Assembly (NCBI GenBank): GCA_032622095.1
Contig: CP136066.1
Coordinates: 57,006,609-57,070,608 of the forward strand
DNA: 64,000 nt
Direction of reading: 5' to 3'
From: Siphonodentalium dalli
Lineage: Eukaryota; Mollusca; Scaphopoda; Gadilida; Siphonodentaliidae
Shown: positions 1 to 10,857 of the stretch, in pieces
How the letters are laid out: each line of letters begins with the position of its first letter
How positions within the stretch are numbered: position 1 is the first letter of the stretch
Program-made: the position numbers and the translations under genes
Notes under the pieces: model-generated
Seen by the model: only the letters and a program-made list of their open reading frames with translations
Told to the model about the DNA's origin: nothing
Database searches by the model: none

Positions 1-3000
1 ATTTTTTTCAGTCTCGTTTTGGGCATAATTAGTCGCTTATGAATTGATTTCTAATGAAATCATAATTTCGCGATTATCGGCGTAAGGGAGGGGGTGCGGT
101 AATGCTTTAGCGAATGGTTGGTGAGATGCAGTGATTTGAGGTAGGTGTATAATCCTACCGTTATTGTTATGCTATTATTCGAACATTGCGAGTAAAGGTA
201 TCGTGTGTCGTGCCTTAGCACAATCAGTATATATATATATATTTACACGATCAATTTGTCAGACATCTGACTGGCGTAAAGTATATGCGCTCGTATTGCA
301 TTGACCTAATAATCATGAGAACGAGTTTTGTTATCATGAAGATGAGTACTCTATACTCTATAATTATTAAATATGTCAATGTGATATGTGAGTAGACACT
401 ATGACTTAGTGTATACATATATTATAATCGTTTTAGCAGCGTCGTATATTTGCGTCATGGTTTGATTACGGGGTTGATCAGTTATGAATATGTCATTAAT
501 GCCAATAAATTGTTGGCGTGTATATATTAAAATGATATGTGGAGTATACACTCTTAACTTCGTGTATACATGTATCCAACCGTTTGATTCACGGGTTGGT
601 CAGTTATGAAGATATTTATGAATAATATAAATGAATTATTGGATTGTTGATCTGTCTATAATGACCTTGATTTGCTTTTAAGAGCAAATGGCGTCTCAAT
701 GCACACTGATGAATGTCCTATAATCGTAGGTACACTGTATAGAAGATATGCTGAGGACTAACAGTATCTGGTTAGTTCGTTTAAATATAAGTTAGCTAAT
801 GTTTGTTTAAAAGTTTTATTTGTTTTCCTGTATATTGGTCGGAGGTAATATTTGTGATTTTTTAAAAATGCTAGTGTTAAAGGGTTAATTAATTAATATA
901 AAATCGGGTAAGCCATTTTGGGAATCAATATTAATTTCCATGTGATTTTACAATGATTCCTCGGGTATGAAGACGGTAACGTTTGGGTTAATGTATCTAC
1001 TCTTGAATTATAATGGGTAATTTCCGGCATTGATCACGTGATCTGCCATTATGGGTTTGTATCGTACAGTGTGTCTGTGGGTAACTTCCTTAACATTCGA
1101 AGCGAATCGCTGACATAAACGGAGCCTGGTGGTGAATTGATGGGTAACACGTGATTGCATTGGCATCAAATGGAGCCGAGTTTCGAACGTATTCTCTGCA
1201 TGATTGTGTGAGACCCATTTAGCACTTGTAACTAATTGCTATGAATGTAATGAGAAATATGATACTTGAAAGCATCGGCATGTTAAATTGGCCGGGTCCC
1301 TGTATATGACGAGGGAGAAAAGCTTACGGAACGAATGATAGATAATTAGTGTGTCCGGCTTTATATATTTAAACATTTATGCGAGCAGTGAAATAAATTT
1401 TTGTTTTTGGTGATTTCTCGTAGGCAGAATTTGATGGGTTAGCTTGACTTGGGTTTCTCCTATTCTATTATGTTTGAGATGGTCTGGTTTTATTGGGGGG
1501 GGGGGGGGCTCTCCCAATTGAATGCAATTGCGCGTGATAGGCCCCGTGCGATATACTAATAACTTAGTTAATGAATATCAAGTAATTTTGAGTTTAAATG
1601 TACGTATTATGGACTTTTTCGAGAGCGTGAAACTGATAAGTTAGTACTCAGGTGCTATGCCAGCCTGGGTAATGTCGCCTTCTACTAAGTTTGGGGGAAA
1701 TTTCGATAAAATGGACGATTTAACCCCATAACAAATATCATTTAACTATGATCAATTGTAAATATTTACATTACGATTGGGGACGCAACTTTATATGTCA
1801 GCGAGAAACTAGCACAAATGATTTCGCCATCGAGGGTCATTTTAATTGATTAATTTATAAAAATGGTGATGTTTGTGCTGGCCGAGCGAAGGGAGGGGGG
1901 TAATTTTGGGGTCGGGATATGTATAGATGAGGCATCTAGATGGATACGGGACTGTGCTTGATATATATGCGTGTGCTTTGCGGCCGTGCGTATGTTATGT
2001 CGCGGATTATATTATTGAGTCAAGCATATTTGAAGCAATGAAGACGCAAACTGAGTTCCTGATTTCCATAATTTTCACTTGCCATATGGAAAACCCATCA
2101 ATGTTATGGACGCGGAGATGGCACATGCCAGAAGCCATGATTGACAGGTTGGCACGAGCCGCACGTGATCGACTGGTCAAAGACGCTGAGTGTCAGTCGT
2201 CATATTACATGCTAATTGAGTTTAATTGCTCCGAGGCTTGAGTCGATGATGACTCATCAACGTACACCTGTTATCGAGAATTGAATTAGAGATTTGGGAA
2301 ACGAGATAGTGCCCTGTTTGATATATATGCTAAATGACCATGCCACTGGCATGGGTAAAGATTTTCGCTTTTTGGCAAGTTCATGCCGTGAGATGACAGG
2401 GTGCCTGTCTCTATGTCTAAGGGGTGGGATGGGAGAAGGTGTCGTTTTGTCTGCCTTTGTAAAACCTGTTTTATATAAAACTAATAAAAATCATGTACAC
2501 TATCTAAAATTAGTGATTGTGAGGTATTGAAGTTACCATAAGTTATATCTAGATATGTAATGCCTCGTATCGCATTCTAACTGCATGATACGGCTATGTT
2601 TCAATGGTGGCTAAATGTTTGCCGAATGTTTTGTTTTGAAGTTAGTTTGCATTATAACGCAACTAATTCGTATTTATTTAATTTGTGTTTAATATGAATT
2701 ACGCCTTATTAAATTTAATTTAATGTGAAATGTTGAACGTTTTCTACATGCTTTATTGCATGTGAATGATATGATGCGTGTATATTTTGCGTATCTCGTG
2801 GAAGGTTGTTTAATACATTAAAGTAAAATCCAGTTCGCGTGTTAGTTGTGTCCAGTTGGCAGGTTAGATGTTTTGATGCGGTGGTTTAAATGAAGAGCGT
2901 TTCTGGTTGCATGGTGCACCTGTGTTATAGATGGGGCGGTGTATGCGAAATATCACAATATGTATCGCTGTTATGTAAATTTTGGCGGTTAAATGTTATG

Positions 3001-3690
3001 TAAGTGTATATTGTTGTCTCGTATGCAGGAATCTGTTAGGACCTGCTAATCGCAAATAATGTTATGGTAGGCTATTTTGGCGCGAAATATGTTTTTGTTT
3101 TGTTCCAACGCGTGTACCTGTGTGAAATGTGGAAATGGATGTTTGAAGGGGTGTGCAAAGTGTTATGTGGCAGCAATGATAAATTGAACGGTCACTCACC
3201 AGATTTCCAAGAATAATGATGTGCATGAATCTGTAGAGATGAATGTCTATACTGGAACTGGTAGGTGAATGTTTTGTAGATGTGAGTTTGTGTGTGACCA
3301 AAGTGTGTCCGGAACCGTGTGTGAATGTTTATATGCGGAGAACATGTAGTCTGTGGCTGGATCTGTGTCCGCGAAAGTGTGTGAGTGTTCATTGTGTTGG
3401 ATTAACGGTGTAATCTAGCTGTGGTTGATGAAACTCTGTTCGAGACGTACTGGATGGTTATAGCTGGAGAAGCGCTGTGGACTGTATATTTGGAGAAGCT
3501 GTGTCCGAGCATGTGGCGAAAACTTGAGATATTTATGTAGGAGAAGTGTGGTTGAAATTGTACGTGTCTGTGTGTAATGTCGTATTTTCGATAATTCTCA
3601 ACGCGAGAACATGGGTGATTACCGGATCTGCCAATATCATCAGGATGTGTTCCGGTGGTTGAGATTGTCTAGTTTGTTGGCCGTTGATTG
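1..3690. other. Unrecognised AT-rich, G/T-biased non-coding stretch
   Basis: No gene is recognised on either strand. Open frames here are short (about 100 codons or less), lack family motifs and look random. Visible structure is limited to a (TA)n run near 227-242 and an uninterrupted run of 14 G at 1495-1508. The plus strand is visibly richer in G and T than in A and C, especially at 1,850-3,600. Confidence 0.6.
1495..1508 (+). repeat. G14 homopolymer
   Basis: Fourteen consecutive G residues, preceded by TTTTATT and followed by CTCTCCC. It could form a G-quadruplex-like structure and is also a typical place for length error in an assembly. Confidence 0.9.
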
Positions 3691-3696
3691 ATGCGT

Positions 3697-3858
3697 TGGT
3701 CTAGTGTGTATCTTGTCAGCGGTCGTCTAGTATGTATTCTGGCCGTGGTATTCTAGTATGTATCTTGGCGGGTCTAGTATGTATCTTGTCAGTGGTCGTC
3801 TAGTATGTATCTTGTCAGTGGTCGTCTAGTATGTATCTTGGCAATGGTCGTCTAGTAG
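3697..3858 (+). repeat. Short tandem repeat, about 26-bp unit
   Basis: About six imperfect copies of a unit containing 'gtctagtatgtatcttg' followed by 'tcagtggtc'. Copies vary (tcagcggtc, gccgtggta, gcaatggtc), so this is a small minisatellite, not a coding repeat. Confidence 0.8.
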
Positions 3859-4365
3859 CTGAGACTTCAAGATGTGTAGTAGTGAGACGCAGAACTGTTC
3901 ACGGTACCATTAATACTATGTGAGGTAATGGACACATAGATATATATAGGAACAAGTCTTTATTACGTCGTGAATAAGATACAAGCAGTGTATACAAATA
4001 TGACAATCGATGATCCTAGTGTTAGAATAGTCGAGCCTCTACGTATTAGAGGCTCGGAAGTGGAATAGGAAAAGCATGAGGTGATGGGATGTGGTTGTCT
4101 CTTATATACTATTTGGGACGCATATTAGATGAGGCGTTTGGCAATACACATCGGGATTGGTTCCTTCGTTATGGGAATTTCCCTTGCCCATATTTGGGAG
4201 CCATCTTCATTGTGTGTATATCTTCGCTGAGAATAAGACGTGTGAGGTTTCGAGAACCGAACACGAATATCTGAGTTTGGGGTTTTATATATTGGGACAT
4301 TCGTATAGTTTGAATCAAGTTGTGAGATTATAATGGGTAGTTATCTCACACAGGTTATACCCTAG
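3859..4365. other. Unrecognised spacer with one perfect hairpin
   Basis: No gene seen. Positions 4032-4056 form a perfect 10-bp stem (CGAGCCTCTA paired with TAGAGGCTCG) with a 5-nt loop. It resembles a terminator stem, but no T tract follows and the context is eukaryotic, so no function is assigned. Confidence 0.5.
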
Positions 4366-5101
4366 TATACGAGGGTAATAACCACGTACGTTTTCATATG
4401 CATGGGATGTATCCGCATACCGAGTATAGTGTCAAATCTGTTTCCGACGATAATTTTCGTTGCCTTTTATTTCGAAAATAATTTCCGAACTGCCAAGACC
4501 ACCGCGAATCGCCATCTTGCGTGACCTCACAAACTCTCATTGTGGCGTCAGCGCATCTCCGTATACTCAGAGCGTAAGCCTGTACTCGAGGATTTATTGC
4601 TATGACTTTCAGACTGCGGTGCCTTTGTACAAACGATGTTTTCACACACTATATTATCACATGTGCTAGCAAAGCCTCGTGTTTCCAGTATCCCGGTTGA
4701 TAGCTAAAAGTATATATCCAAAATAAGTGGGAAATTGAAATAATGCTGCAAAGATATTCTTAATTTAGTTGGCAAATTGATTCAAACGGAGGATAAAATG
4801 GATCTTGGGAGGCCCATTTAAATTCATTATGCACATTGTTTGTACATTTCAGTATGGGCACATAAGATTAGCTGAGAGAAGTCGATTGTAACAGGAAGAA
4901 ATTACGTGTGGTTAAGATAATCGAGTATTTCGATGCACTCGACTGTACCACGTTCGTAGATCACCTAGACAAATCGATAATTTCTTTTATAATGCGATAA
5001 TCAACTGGGACAGTTGTTCATTGCTAGTTTTAGAACAGACCGTAAAATGTCTCCTATTGATTGCATGTATAATACCAGAAAATTATATATAAGATCAATA
5101 T
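4366..5101 (+). mobile_element. 5'-truncated copy of the LINE 3' UTR
   Basis: These 736 bp match 15933-16668, the 3' UTR of the full-length LINE downstream. I noticed only one difference (g in 'aatcgagtatttcg' here, t in the other copy). Similarity starts at 'tatacgaggg' and stops at 'atcaatat', which is also where the full element ends, so both copies share the same 3' terminus. The simplest reading is a recent insertion that lost everything 5' of the 3' UTR, as is usual for target-primed reverse transcription. No poly-A tail or clear target duplication is visible. The 83- and 69-codon frames inside it recur in both copies only because the DNA is duplicated. Confidence 0.85.
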
Positions 5102-5411
5102 AAAGTGCTTCCGGTTGTGGGATTGATCAAACTGTTTACGTTCTGCTCCGTCAATATGTGATAAAATGTCAAAATTCTGTCTATATTGTGTCATGTGATG
5201 TGGATGTCATGCTTCGTGATGTCTTCCAGTTTCTTCTGATGTAGAAGTTATCATTGGACATGGCAGCATGAGGGAGTATTCTTGTTGAACTTATATCCCA
5301 TTCTCGCCTCTTTGTTTACATATTAATTGTTTCAAACGACGCCATTTTCCATGCACCAATCAATTTGCGCCCAACTTTGTCGTCATTGTTCTAGTTGAGC
5401 GCTGTAATAAT
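5102..5411. other. Unrecognised spacer
   Basis: No gene, tandem repeat or long palindrome seen between the LINE 3' copy and the 258-bp duplicated segment. Confidence 0.5.
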
Positions 5412-5669
5412 AGACATAATATTTTCCGCGTTACGGAGTATAGAGGAAAATTACTGTCTTCACGGCATATGCAGAGTTAATGGGTAAAGAACGCTTTGTC
5501 GCGTGAATATTGTGTGATTGGTACTCAGTCGCTGGTGTGGTGTATGATTGTCATTGAGTGAGCAGGTATGCGCTAAAAGCGTGAATGGTCAATCTAGTGC
5601 CAGTTGTCGTTGCGGTCGGACACAGTTTTCTGTACCTGTTTGTTTGGTTTTCTTAAGAAAATAGTTCTT
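5412..5669 (+). repeat. 258-bp duplicated segment, copy 1
   Basis: Appears identical to 10038-10295. It begins at 'agacataata' and ends at 'aatagttctt', with unrelated flanks on both sides. No coding frame was recognised. Copy 2 is fused directly to the first 93 bp of the LINE, so this segment may be an alternative LINE 5' region or host DNA picked up during reverse transcription. Confidence 0.85.
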
Positions 5670-7011
5670 CTCAGACGCTTCATCTGTTCAGCGTATATAC
5701 AGCTTGAGGAAAAATGGACAAACCTTCAGTGAAAATAATCATAAGAATGTAACGGGACACATTATGTAATAAATTCGGAGCTGGACCATTACAAAGCTGA
5801 TACTTTTAACAAACATGCACCAATGATCAATGTTTGCAAGGGGGTATAAGGTGTTGGATTTCGAGACGTTTTGGACCCTGAAGAAGATGTTACACCAGCT
5901 GTCAAATATCCATAATTTTGGGATCGGAAGTGAGGGGACATGGCATTATGGGCAAGGTTTTGCCTGTGGAAAAGCTGATCCTTGTCGGGCTGTCTTATCT
6001 TAGTAATAGCCATATCTTCAGTTACACAGATAAGTATTTTTAGAAACTATAATTTCTCTAGAATCGAACGATTTTCGTTCTATGATCTTGGGAATTAAAT
6101 CGGTCACGACCGACGAGAAATTGGTTCATAACAGCCTTTGGCATATTTGAATGTTATCTATCATACGAAATGACAATGTTATCCAATTTGTCAGAACCTG
6201 AGTGCATGAGTCTTACAAATAATAAGTCCGCGTTTTGGACAATTCGGAATTTGTTTCAGAAGAAATTGAAAAACCTCAGAGAAAGGTGGTATTTCTGAAT
6301 TGTGCAATACTCCAAAGGTAGTAAATCTTTAACAATTGCAAAACATCGTAATGGCAAGAAATGACTTGTATTAGGTTGTTATCATGGCAATCATCATGTT
6401 TTCAAGAAATATTGTAAATATGAAGATGTTCCTATCATCTTGTCTTGTCTATGTATAAAAAAGGACAATTTTACACACGCGTGGCATAATCATCATTTAT
6501 AATTTGCAGAGCTAGTCTCAGTGGAAATATCGTGGATTTAGATGGTATCAACTTTCTGGAGTTAGATACTGTGTACTTCAAGGGTTAAATACTGTTTATA
6601 TAATGTTGTAACATAATTATGTGTTACGTTCAGTCGGTTTAGTATCTACCAAAGTAATGATGGAAATCGAAGTACTTACGATACGCGAGGATCAATCGAC
6701 CAGTATAGATATTGTTTTTGGTGACGGAATCGCGGGTTGTTCGAATTGTGAAGAACAGGAGTTCACACAGACGCTAAAGTCTGATTTATAACTTGAAATT
6801 GTGGCTTCATCATTGCTGAAAATATAAAGCGATTTGGAACCATGCATGCTATAATTAAATGTTCCGATTTTACTTATACTGGGACATGCAATGCGGAGTT
6901 ATCATAATATCCGATGAAAGGAATGAAAGCATTCATAATAGCTTTAATCCGTTGTTACATGTACATTTGTAAATAAAAATTTGGTCAGAGAAACGTTAAA
7001 GTAAACGTGAG
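5670..7011. other. Unrecognised non-coding stretch
   Basis: About 1.3 kb without a supportable gene or repeat. The open frames are short and carry no recognised domain. Confidence 0.5.
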
Positions 7012-7850
7012 TTACTTTCGAATCTTTTGATTCAGATGTCGAATTCTTGACCAGTTTGGTTGGCAAAATACTGTCAACTCAGATATTGTTTGACAGAAAG
7101 ATCTGTTTACACACAAAGTGTTACATACAAAAGGGTTGATGGCATTTGGATGATGTTGATGAAATAAGAGGTTTGACTGAATAAATATTTTTTGAAAGAT
7201 CATTTGATGAAATGTAACTAACACAGTTTATCAAAAGCGGGTGTTCATTTTGTGTTGCTCATTTACGCTTATTTTATAATGAACCTTTGGATTCAGATGT
7301 CGAATTCTTCTATTCGGTGATGGCGTATGTGTTCATTATGTGTTCTGTAACGCACCCGGTTCCAGATACGAGCTCATTTAAGCTTATTTTATAATTAATG
7401 AATCTTTCGATTCCGATGTCGAATTCTTCCATTCGGTTTTTACGTCTGTTGACGACGGTCGAACGTTTGAGAGATATGTTTTCACACAAAGTTTTACATA
7501 CAACAATAAAGGGTTGATGGCATTTGGATGATGTTGTTGAAATAAGAGGTTTGACTGAATTAATATTTTTGGAAAGATCATTTGATGAAATGAAACTAAC
7601 AGTTTATCAAAAGCGGGAGTTCATTTTGTGTTGCTCATTTACGCTTATTTTATAATGAATCTTTCGATTCAGATGTCGATTCTTCTATTCGGCGATGACG
7701 TATGTGTTCATTATGTGTCTGTAACACACCCGGTTCCGGGTACGAGCTCATTTAAGCTTATTTTATAATTAATGAATCTTTCGATTCAGATGTCGAATTC
7801 TTCCATTCGGTTATGACGTCTGTTGATGACGGTCGAACTTTTGAACAGTT
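7012..7850 (+). repeat. Tandem duplication with a 376-bp unit
   Basis: A unit of about 376 bp is repeated a little more than twice. The block starting 'gaaataagaggtttgactga' occurs near 7161 and 7538, and the block with 'cacccggttcc' near 7348 and 7724. A shorter motif, 'gattcagatgtcgaattctt' with variants, recurs near 7030, 7290, 7410, 7667 and 7785, so the unit is itself made of two related halves. Short minus-strand frames here (70 and 65 codons) are shadows of the duplication. Confidence 0.85.
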
Positions 7851-8299
7851 CGGGGCTATTCAGCCAGGCATGGAATTTGAATGCCAGTTCGATTTTTTAT
7901 CGAGGTCAGATGGCTCTCAAGAAGCCGAAGCTGAGTTTTCAGTGGTCGTTTAATTGACAGAGCCACCACAGCTTACTTTCCATTCGGAAAATAGTGCACT
8001 ATAATATATAGATACGCATGTATATATGATATTAGTAGAATGCAGTGTGTATACACATAGCTTCAGGGAAGCTGCATGGGCAAGGGGTAGTCTTGTCTAC
8101 AAATATTTGCTGATTATTGTTCATTATGCGAAGCTCATTGTGAGCTGAGAATAATTTGCGGATCATATACATAATTGAATCGCATATACATTTATATGGA
8201 ATATTGCTAATATTTGAATGCAAAATTAAATAAAAATAATAATAACGCCTTGATGGCAGCCAAATCAGCAGATTTTTTGACATGTGACATTGATGAGTT
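7851..8299. other. Unrecognised spacer before the RNase H relic
   Basis: No gene or clear repeat. It could include more decayed sequence of the DIRS-like element that follows, but no motif was visible. Confidence 0.4.
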
Positions 8300-8970
8300 T
8301 AACGTAGAGAGAGCCCGAGGCATTAAAGCGTTCTCTCGTGCTTTAGAATTTTTCGCGCCTATAATTTAAAAGGTACGAATGTGCTTCTAAAAACTGACTA
8401 TCTAAATCTGATATACAAAATGCTGTCGGGGATCAGAGTAATGGTTTGTACATAATTTATTCATACATAGAAAGCATGTGCACGCTGTTTGATAATAATC
8501 TCAAACTAGCTTGGATTCCACGGGATCAAATTTCGAAAGCTGATGCTCTTAGCAAAGCTAAAGTCACAGACACTTTGAGTGTCAGTACTGAGACTTTCCA
8601 TCATCTGGAAAAGAAATGGGAAATATATTGATCTATATATGATAATTTGATTGGCATTGATGCATTTATGCACATAATCCGATTGGCACTGATGCATATT
8701 TGCACAGTTGGAGGGGTATAATAAATTACCAAGTATAATACAAGAGTATTACAAATAGTGGAAAATGAACAATCCTACGATTCTTTGGTGGTCCCATTAT
8801 GGGATTCTTCGGCTTTTTGGCCAAAACTTGCAAATAGAGATGGCGAGTTCAAACATTTTGTCAAAAGCCATATATTTTTGGTTAATATTCTTGAAAAAGT
8901 GCCAATATCTGAACTTTTTCATAAAATCCGTATCTGCATTTGTTGCTTTGAATATTTTTTATTTAATTAA
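8300..8970 (+). pseudogene. Decayed DIRS-like retroelement RNase H fragment
   Basis: Broken open frames read like the end of a DIRS/Ngaro-type reverse transcriptase-RNase H. The run 'AWIPRDQISKADALSK' (8508-8558) matches the family's WIPR...ADALSR motif and is followed by a 'TETFHHLEKKWE' segment. About 120 bp later, 'VVPLWDSSAFWPKLA' resembles the VxPLW...FWP region seen downstream of RNase H in DIRS elements. Upstream in frame, 'LSKSDIQNAVGDQSNGLY' fits the TDN-type RNase H core, but a TGA precedes it. Stops between the blocks show it is dead. The assignment comes from motif memory; a Ty3-like or other RNase H source is possible. Confidence 0.6.
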
Positions 8971-9951
8971 GAGAGGTGTTTATATATTTACATGTATTTT
9001 GTTTCAGCTGATGACTTAAGGTGTTTAGTTTTTGAAGATTTGCAGAGGCAATACTTCTTCTTCTTCGGATGAGCTAATGTGCTTGGCCGGGTCGTCGGTG
9101 GACATCATATGTTCTGATAGAAGCAAAAACACTGTGAGGAATGTGCATAAACATTCAGGCGTTGGAAAGTGTTCATTCAGGTTCAAGGTTGTAATGCCTT
9201 GTCATTTAGTTCAGTGCATATATTTATCGTATGCACATGTTGAAAATTGAGCCACATATATAGAGCTCAGTCGAGGCGGTAGTGTGTGGGATTCGATATC
9301 ACAATATGTGTAATTTTCCGAACCCAATATAGGTATTTCAAAGTAGAACTATTATTTGGGAGACGGGGATAAATTTTTGCTTTCAGCAAATGGATACAAG
9401 TGTTTATCCTTATTTGCTCATTTCCAAATATTTATCATTGGTACGGAATTTGTGGTCCGAGGAAGTTATCTTCCGCCATTTGTTTTTAATTGTGGTTTAT
9501 TTAAAGCTAATCATACTAAATACAATATTTAGTTACACATGTGGACTGGAATGAACGAAATGTTTCTCGTTTATGCTATGCTATATATATTGGCAGTACA
9601 GTTTAAATATTGGTATTCACTCTTTACGAGCAGGTGGGGAAACCGCGGTTGCAAATGCAGATGAAACGACCATATGTTCAAGAGGCATGGTCGATGGCGC
9701 ACTGAGAGTGCAAAGGGCGGTTACGTCCGCGATTCGATAGAATCAAGACTTGCATTATCCAAAATTGAGCATTTATGATAAATTTATGATATATTTATTT
9801 TTGATGGCGATATGCGGAAATGTGTTGATCATATATATACATGTCGATATATAAGTACTATATATATATATATAGTTATAGTTAAAATTTCTGGGATCGA
9901 AACTATAGCATGGCTATAATGATTGGCCTTGCAGCCCGTTCTTTTTGTAAT
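8971..9951. other. Unrecognised spacer with (TA)n run
   Basis: No gene supported. A TA dinucleotide run lies near 9858-9882. The 72-codon frame at 9032 has no recognisable features. Confidence 0.5.
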
Positions 9952-10044
9952 CTATCTAGGTCCGACCGCCTAGCGTAGCACTTAAAGCTTAATGCTCTTA
10001 GTTGTTGTTTGTTTACCCAGTAGCGGGTATGGAGTGAAGACATA
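9952..10044 (+). repeat. Extra copy of the LINE 5' terminus (93 bp)
   Basis: Matches 10662-10754, the first 93 bp of the full-length LINE, with one difference seen (aatgctctta against aatgcactta). It starts at 'ctatctaggt' and ends at 'gaagacata'. It lies exactly 710 bp upstream of the LINE's own copy and runs straight into the 258-bp duplicated segment, overlapping it by the 7-nt AGACATA. It is either an upstream 5'-UTR monomer or a chimeric insertion. Confidence 0.85.
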
Positions 10045-10295
10045 ATATTTTCCGCGTTACGGAGTATAGAGGAAAATTACTGTCTTCACGGCATATGCAG
10101 AGTTAATGGGTAAAGAACGCTTTGTCGCGTGAATATTGTGTGATTGGTACTCAGTCGCTGGTGTGGTGTATGATTGTCATTGAGTGAGCAGGTATGCGCT
10201 AAAAGCGTGAATGGTCAATCTAGTGCCAGTTGTCGTTGCGGTCGGACACAGTTTTCTGTACCTGTTTGTTTGGTTTTCTTAAGAAAATAGTTCTT
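10038..10295 (+). repeat. 258-bp duplicated segment, copy 2
   Basis: Second copy of 5412-5669, apparently identical. Here its left edge is fused to a LINE 5' end through the shared AGACATA. Its right edge ends at 'aatagttctt' and is followed by unrelated DNA. Confidence 0.85.
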
Positions 10296-10661
10296 TTTAA
10301 AAACGTGAGATACTATCTTGTTTGTTCATCGGATGACGACTAAGAAAACGAATCCGACGTTTTTATCCCTGAGACCGGTATATTGAGCATTTTTCGGATA
10401 CAGGTTTCCAGACCAACACATAAAAAAAAAAGATATAATGATAAAGTGAGGGGTCTGGTTTTTCCTGTAAGGCTTCCCAGTCTGAGAAGGGTGACTGATT
10501 CTGTTGAGCCAAGATAGAATGTGCGCTATAATACAAATTATATTTTTTCAATCCGCATAGTTTCGATCCATTTTCATCGCTTCAAATATATTGAGATAGT
10601 CTGCATGAATATATAGCGCACATATATTCATCAGAGCGATTTTATTATTTCATAATAAACG
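10296..10661. other. Unrecognised spacer upstream of the LINE
   Basis: 366 bp between the duplicated segment and the LINE 5' end. No gene is seen. If the 710-bp spaced 5' copies are promoter monomers, this would belong to the LINE 5' UTR. Confidence 0.4.
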
Positions 10662-10857
10662 CTATCTAGGTCCGACCGCCTAGCGTAGCACTTAAAGCTT
10701 AATGCACTTAGTTGTTGTTTGTTTACCCAGTAGCGGGTATGGAGTGAAGACATACAGACAGTCCAACGGAAAGGTGTGATAAACAATCAATCGTACTGGT
10801 GTTTGTGTCTGGCTGGTGTGAACTAATTCACCTGCAGTGTGCAAACGCCATTCAGAA

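Noticed and set aside
4032-4056. Perfect hairpin as a transcription terminator
   Set aside because: No T tract follows and the sequence context is eukaryotic, where such intrinsic terminators are not used.
4394-4669. Two overlapping open frames (83 and 69 codons) that recur identically at 15961-16236
   Set aside because: They recur because the LINE 3' UTR is duplicated; no codon-level signal or homology supports coding.
10837-10857. ORF1 start at 10837
   Set aside because: That codon is GTG. The first ATG in the frame is at 10858, which is used here.
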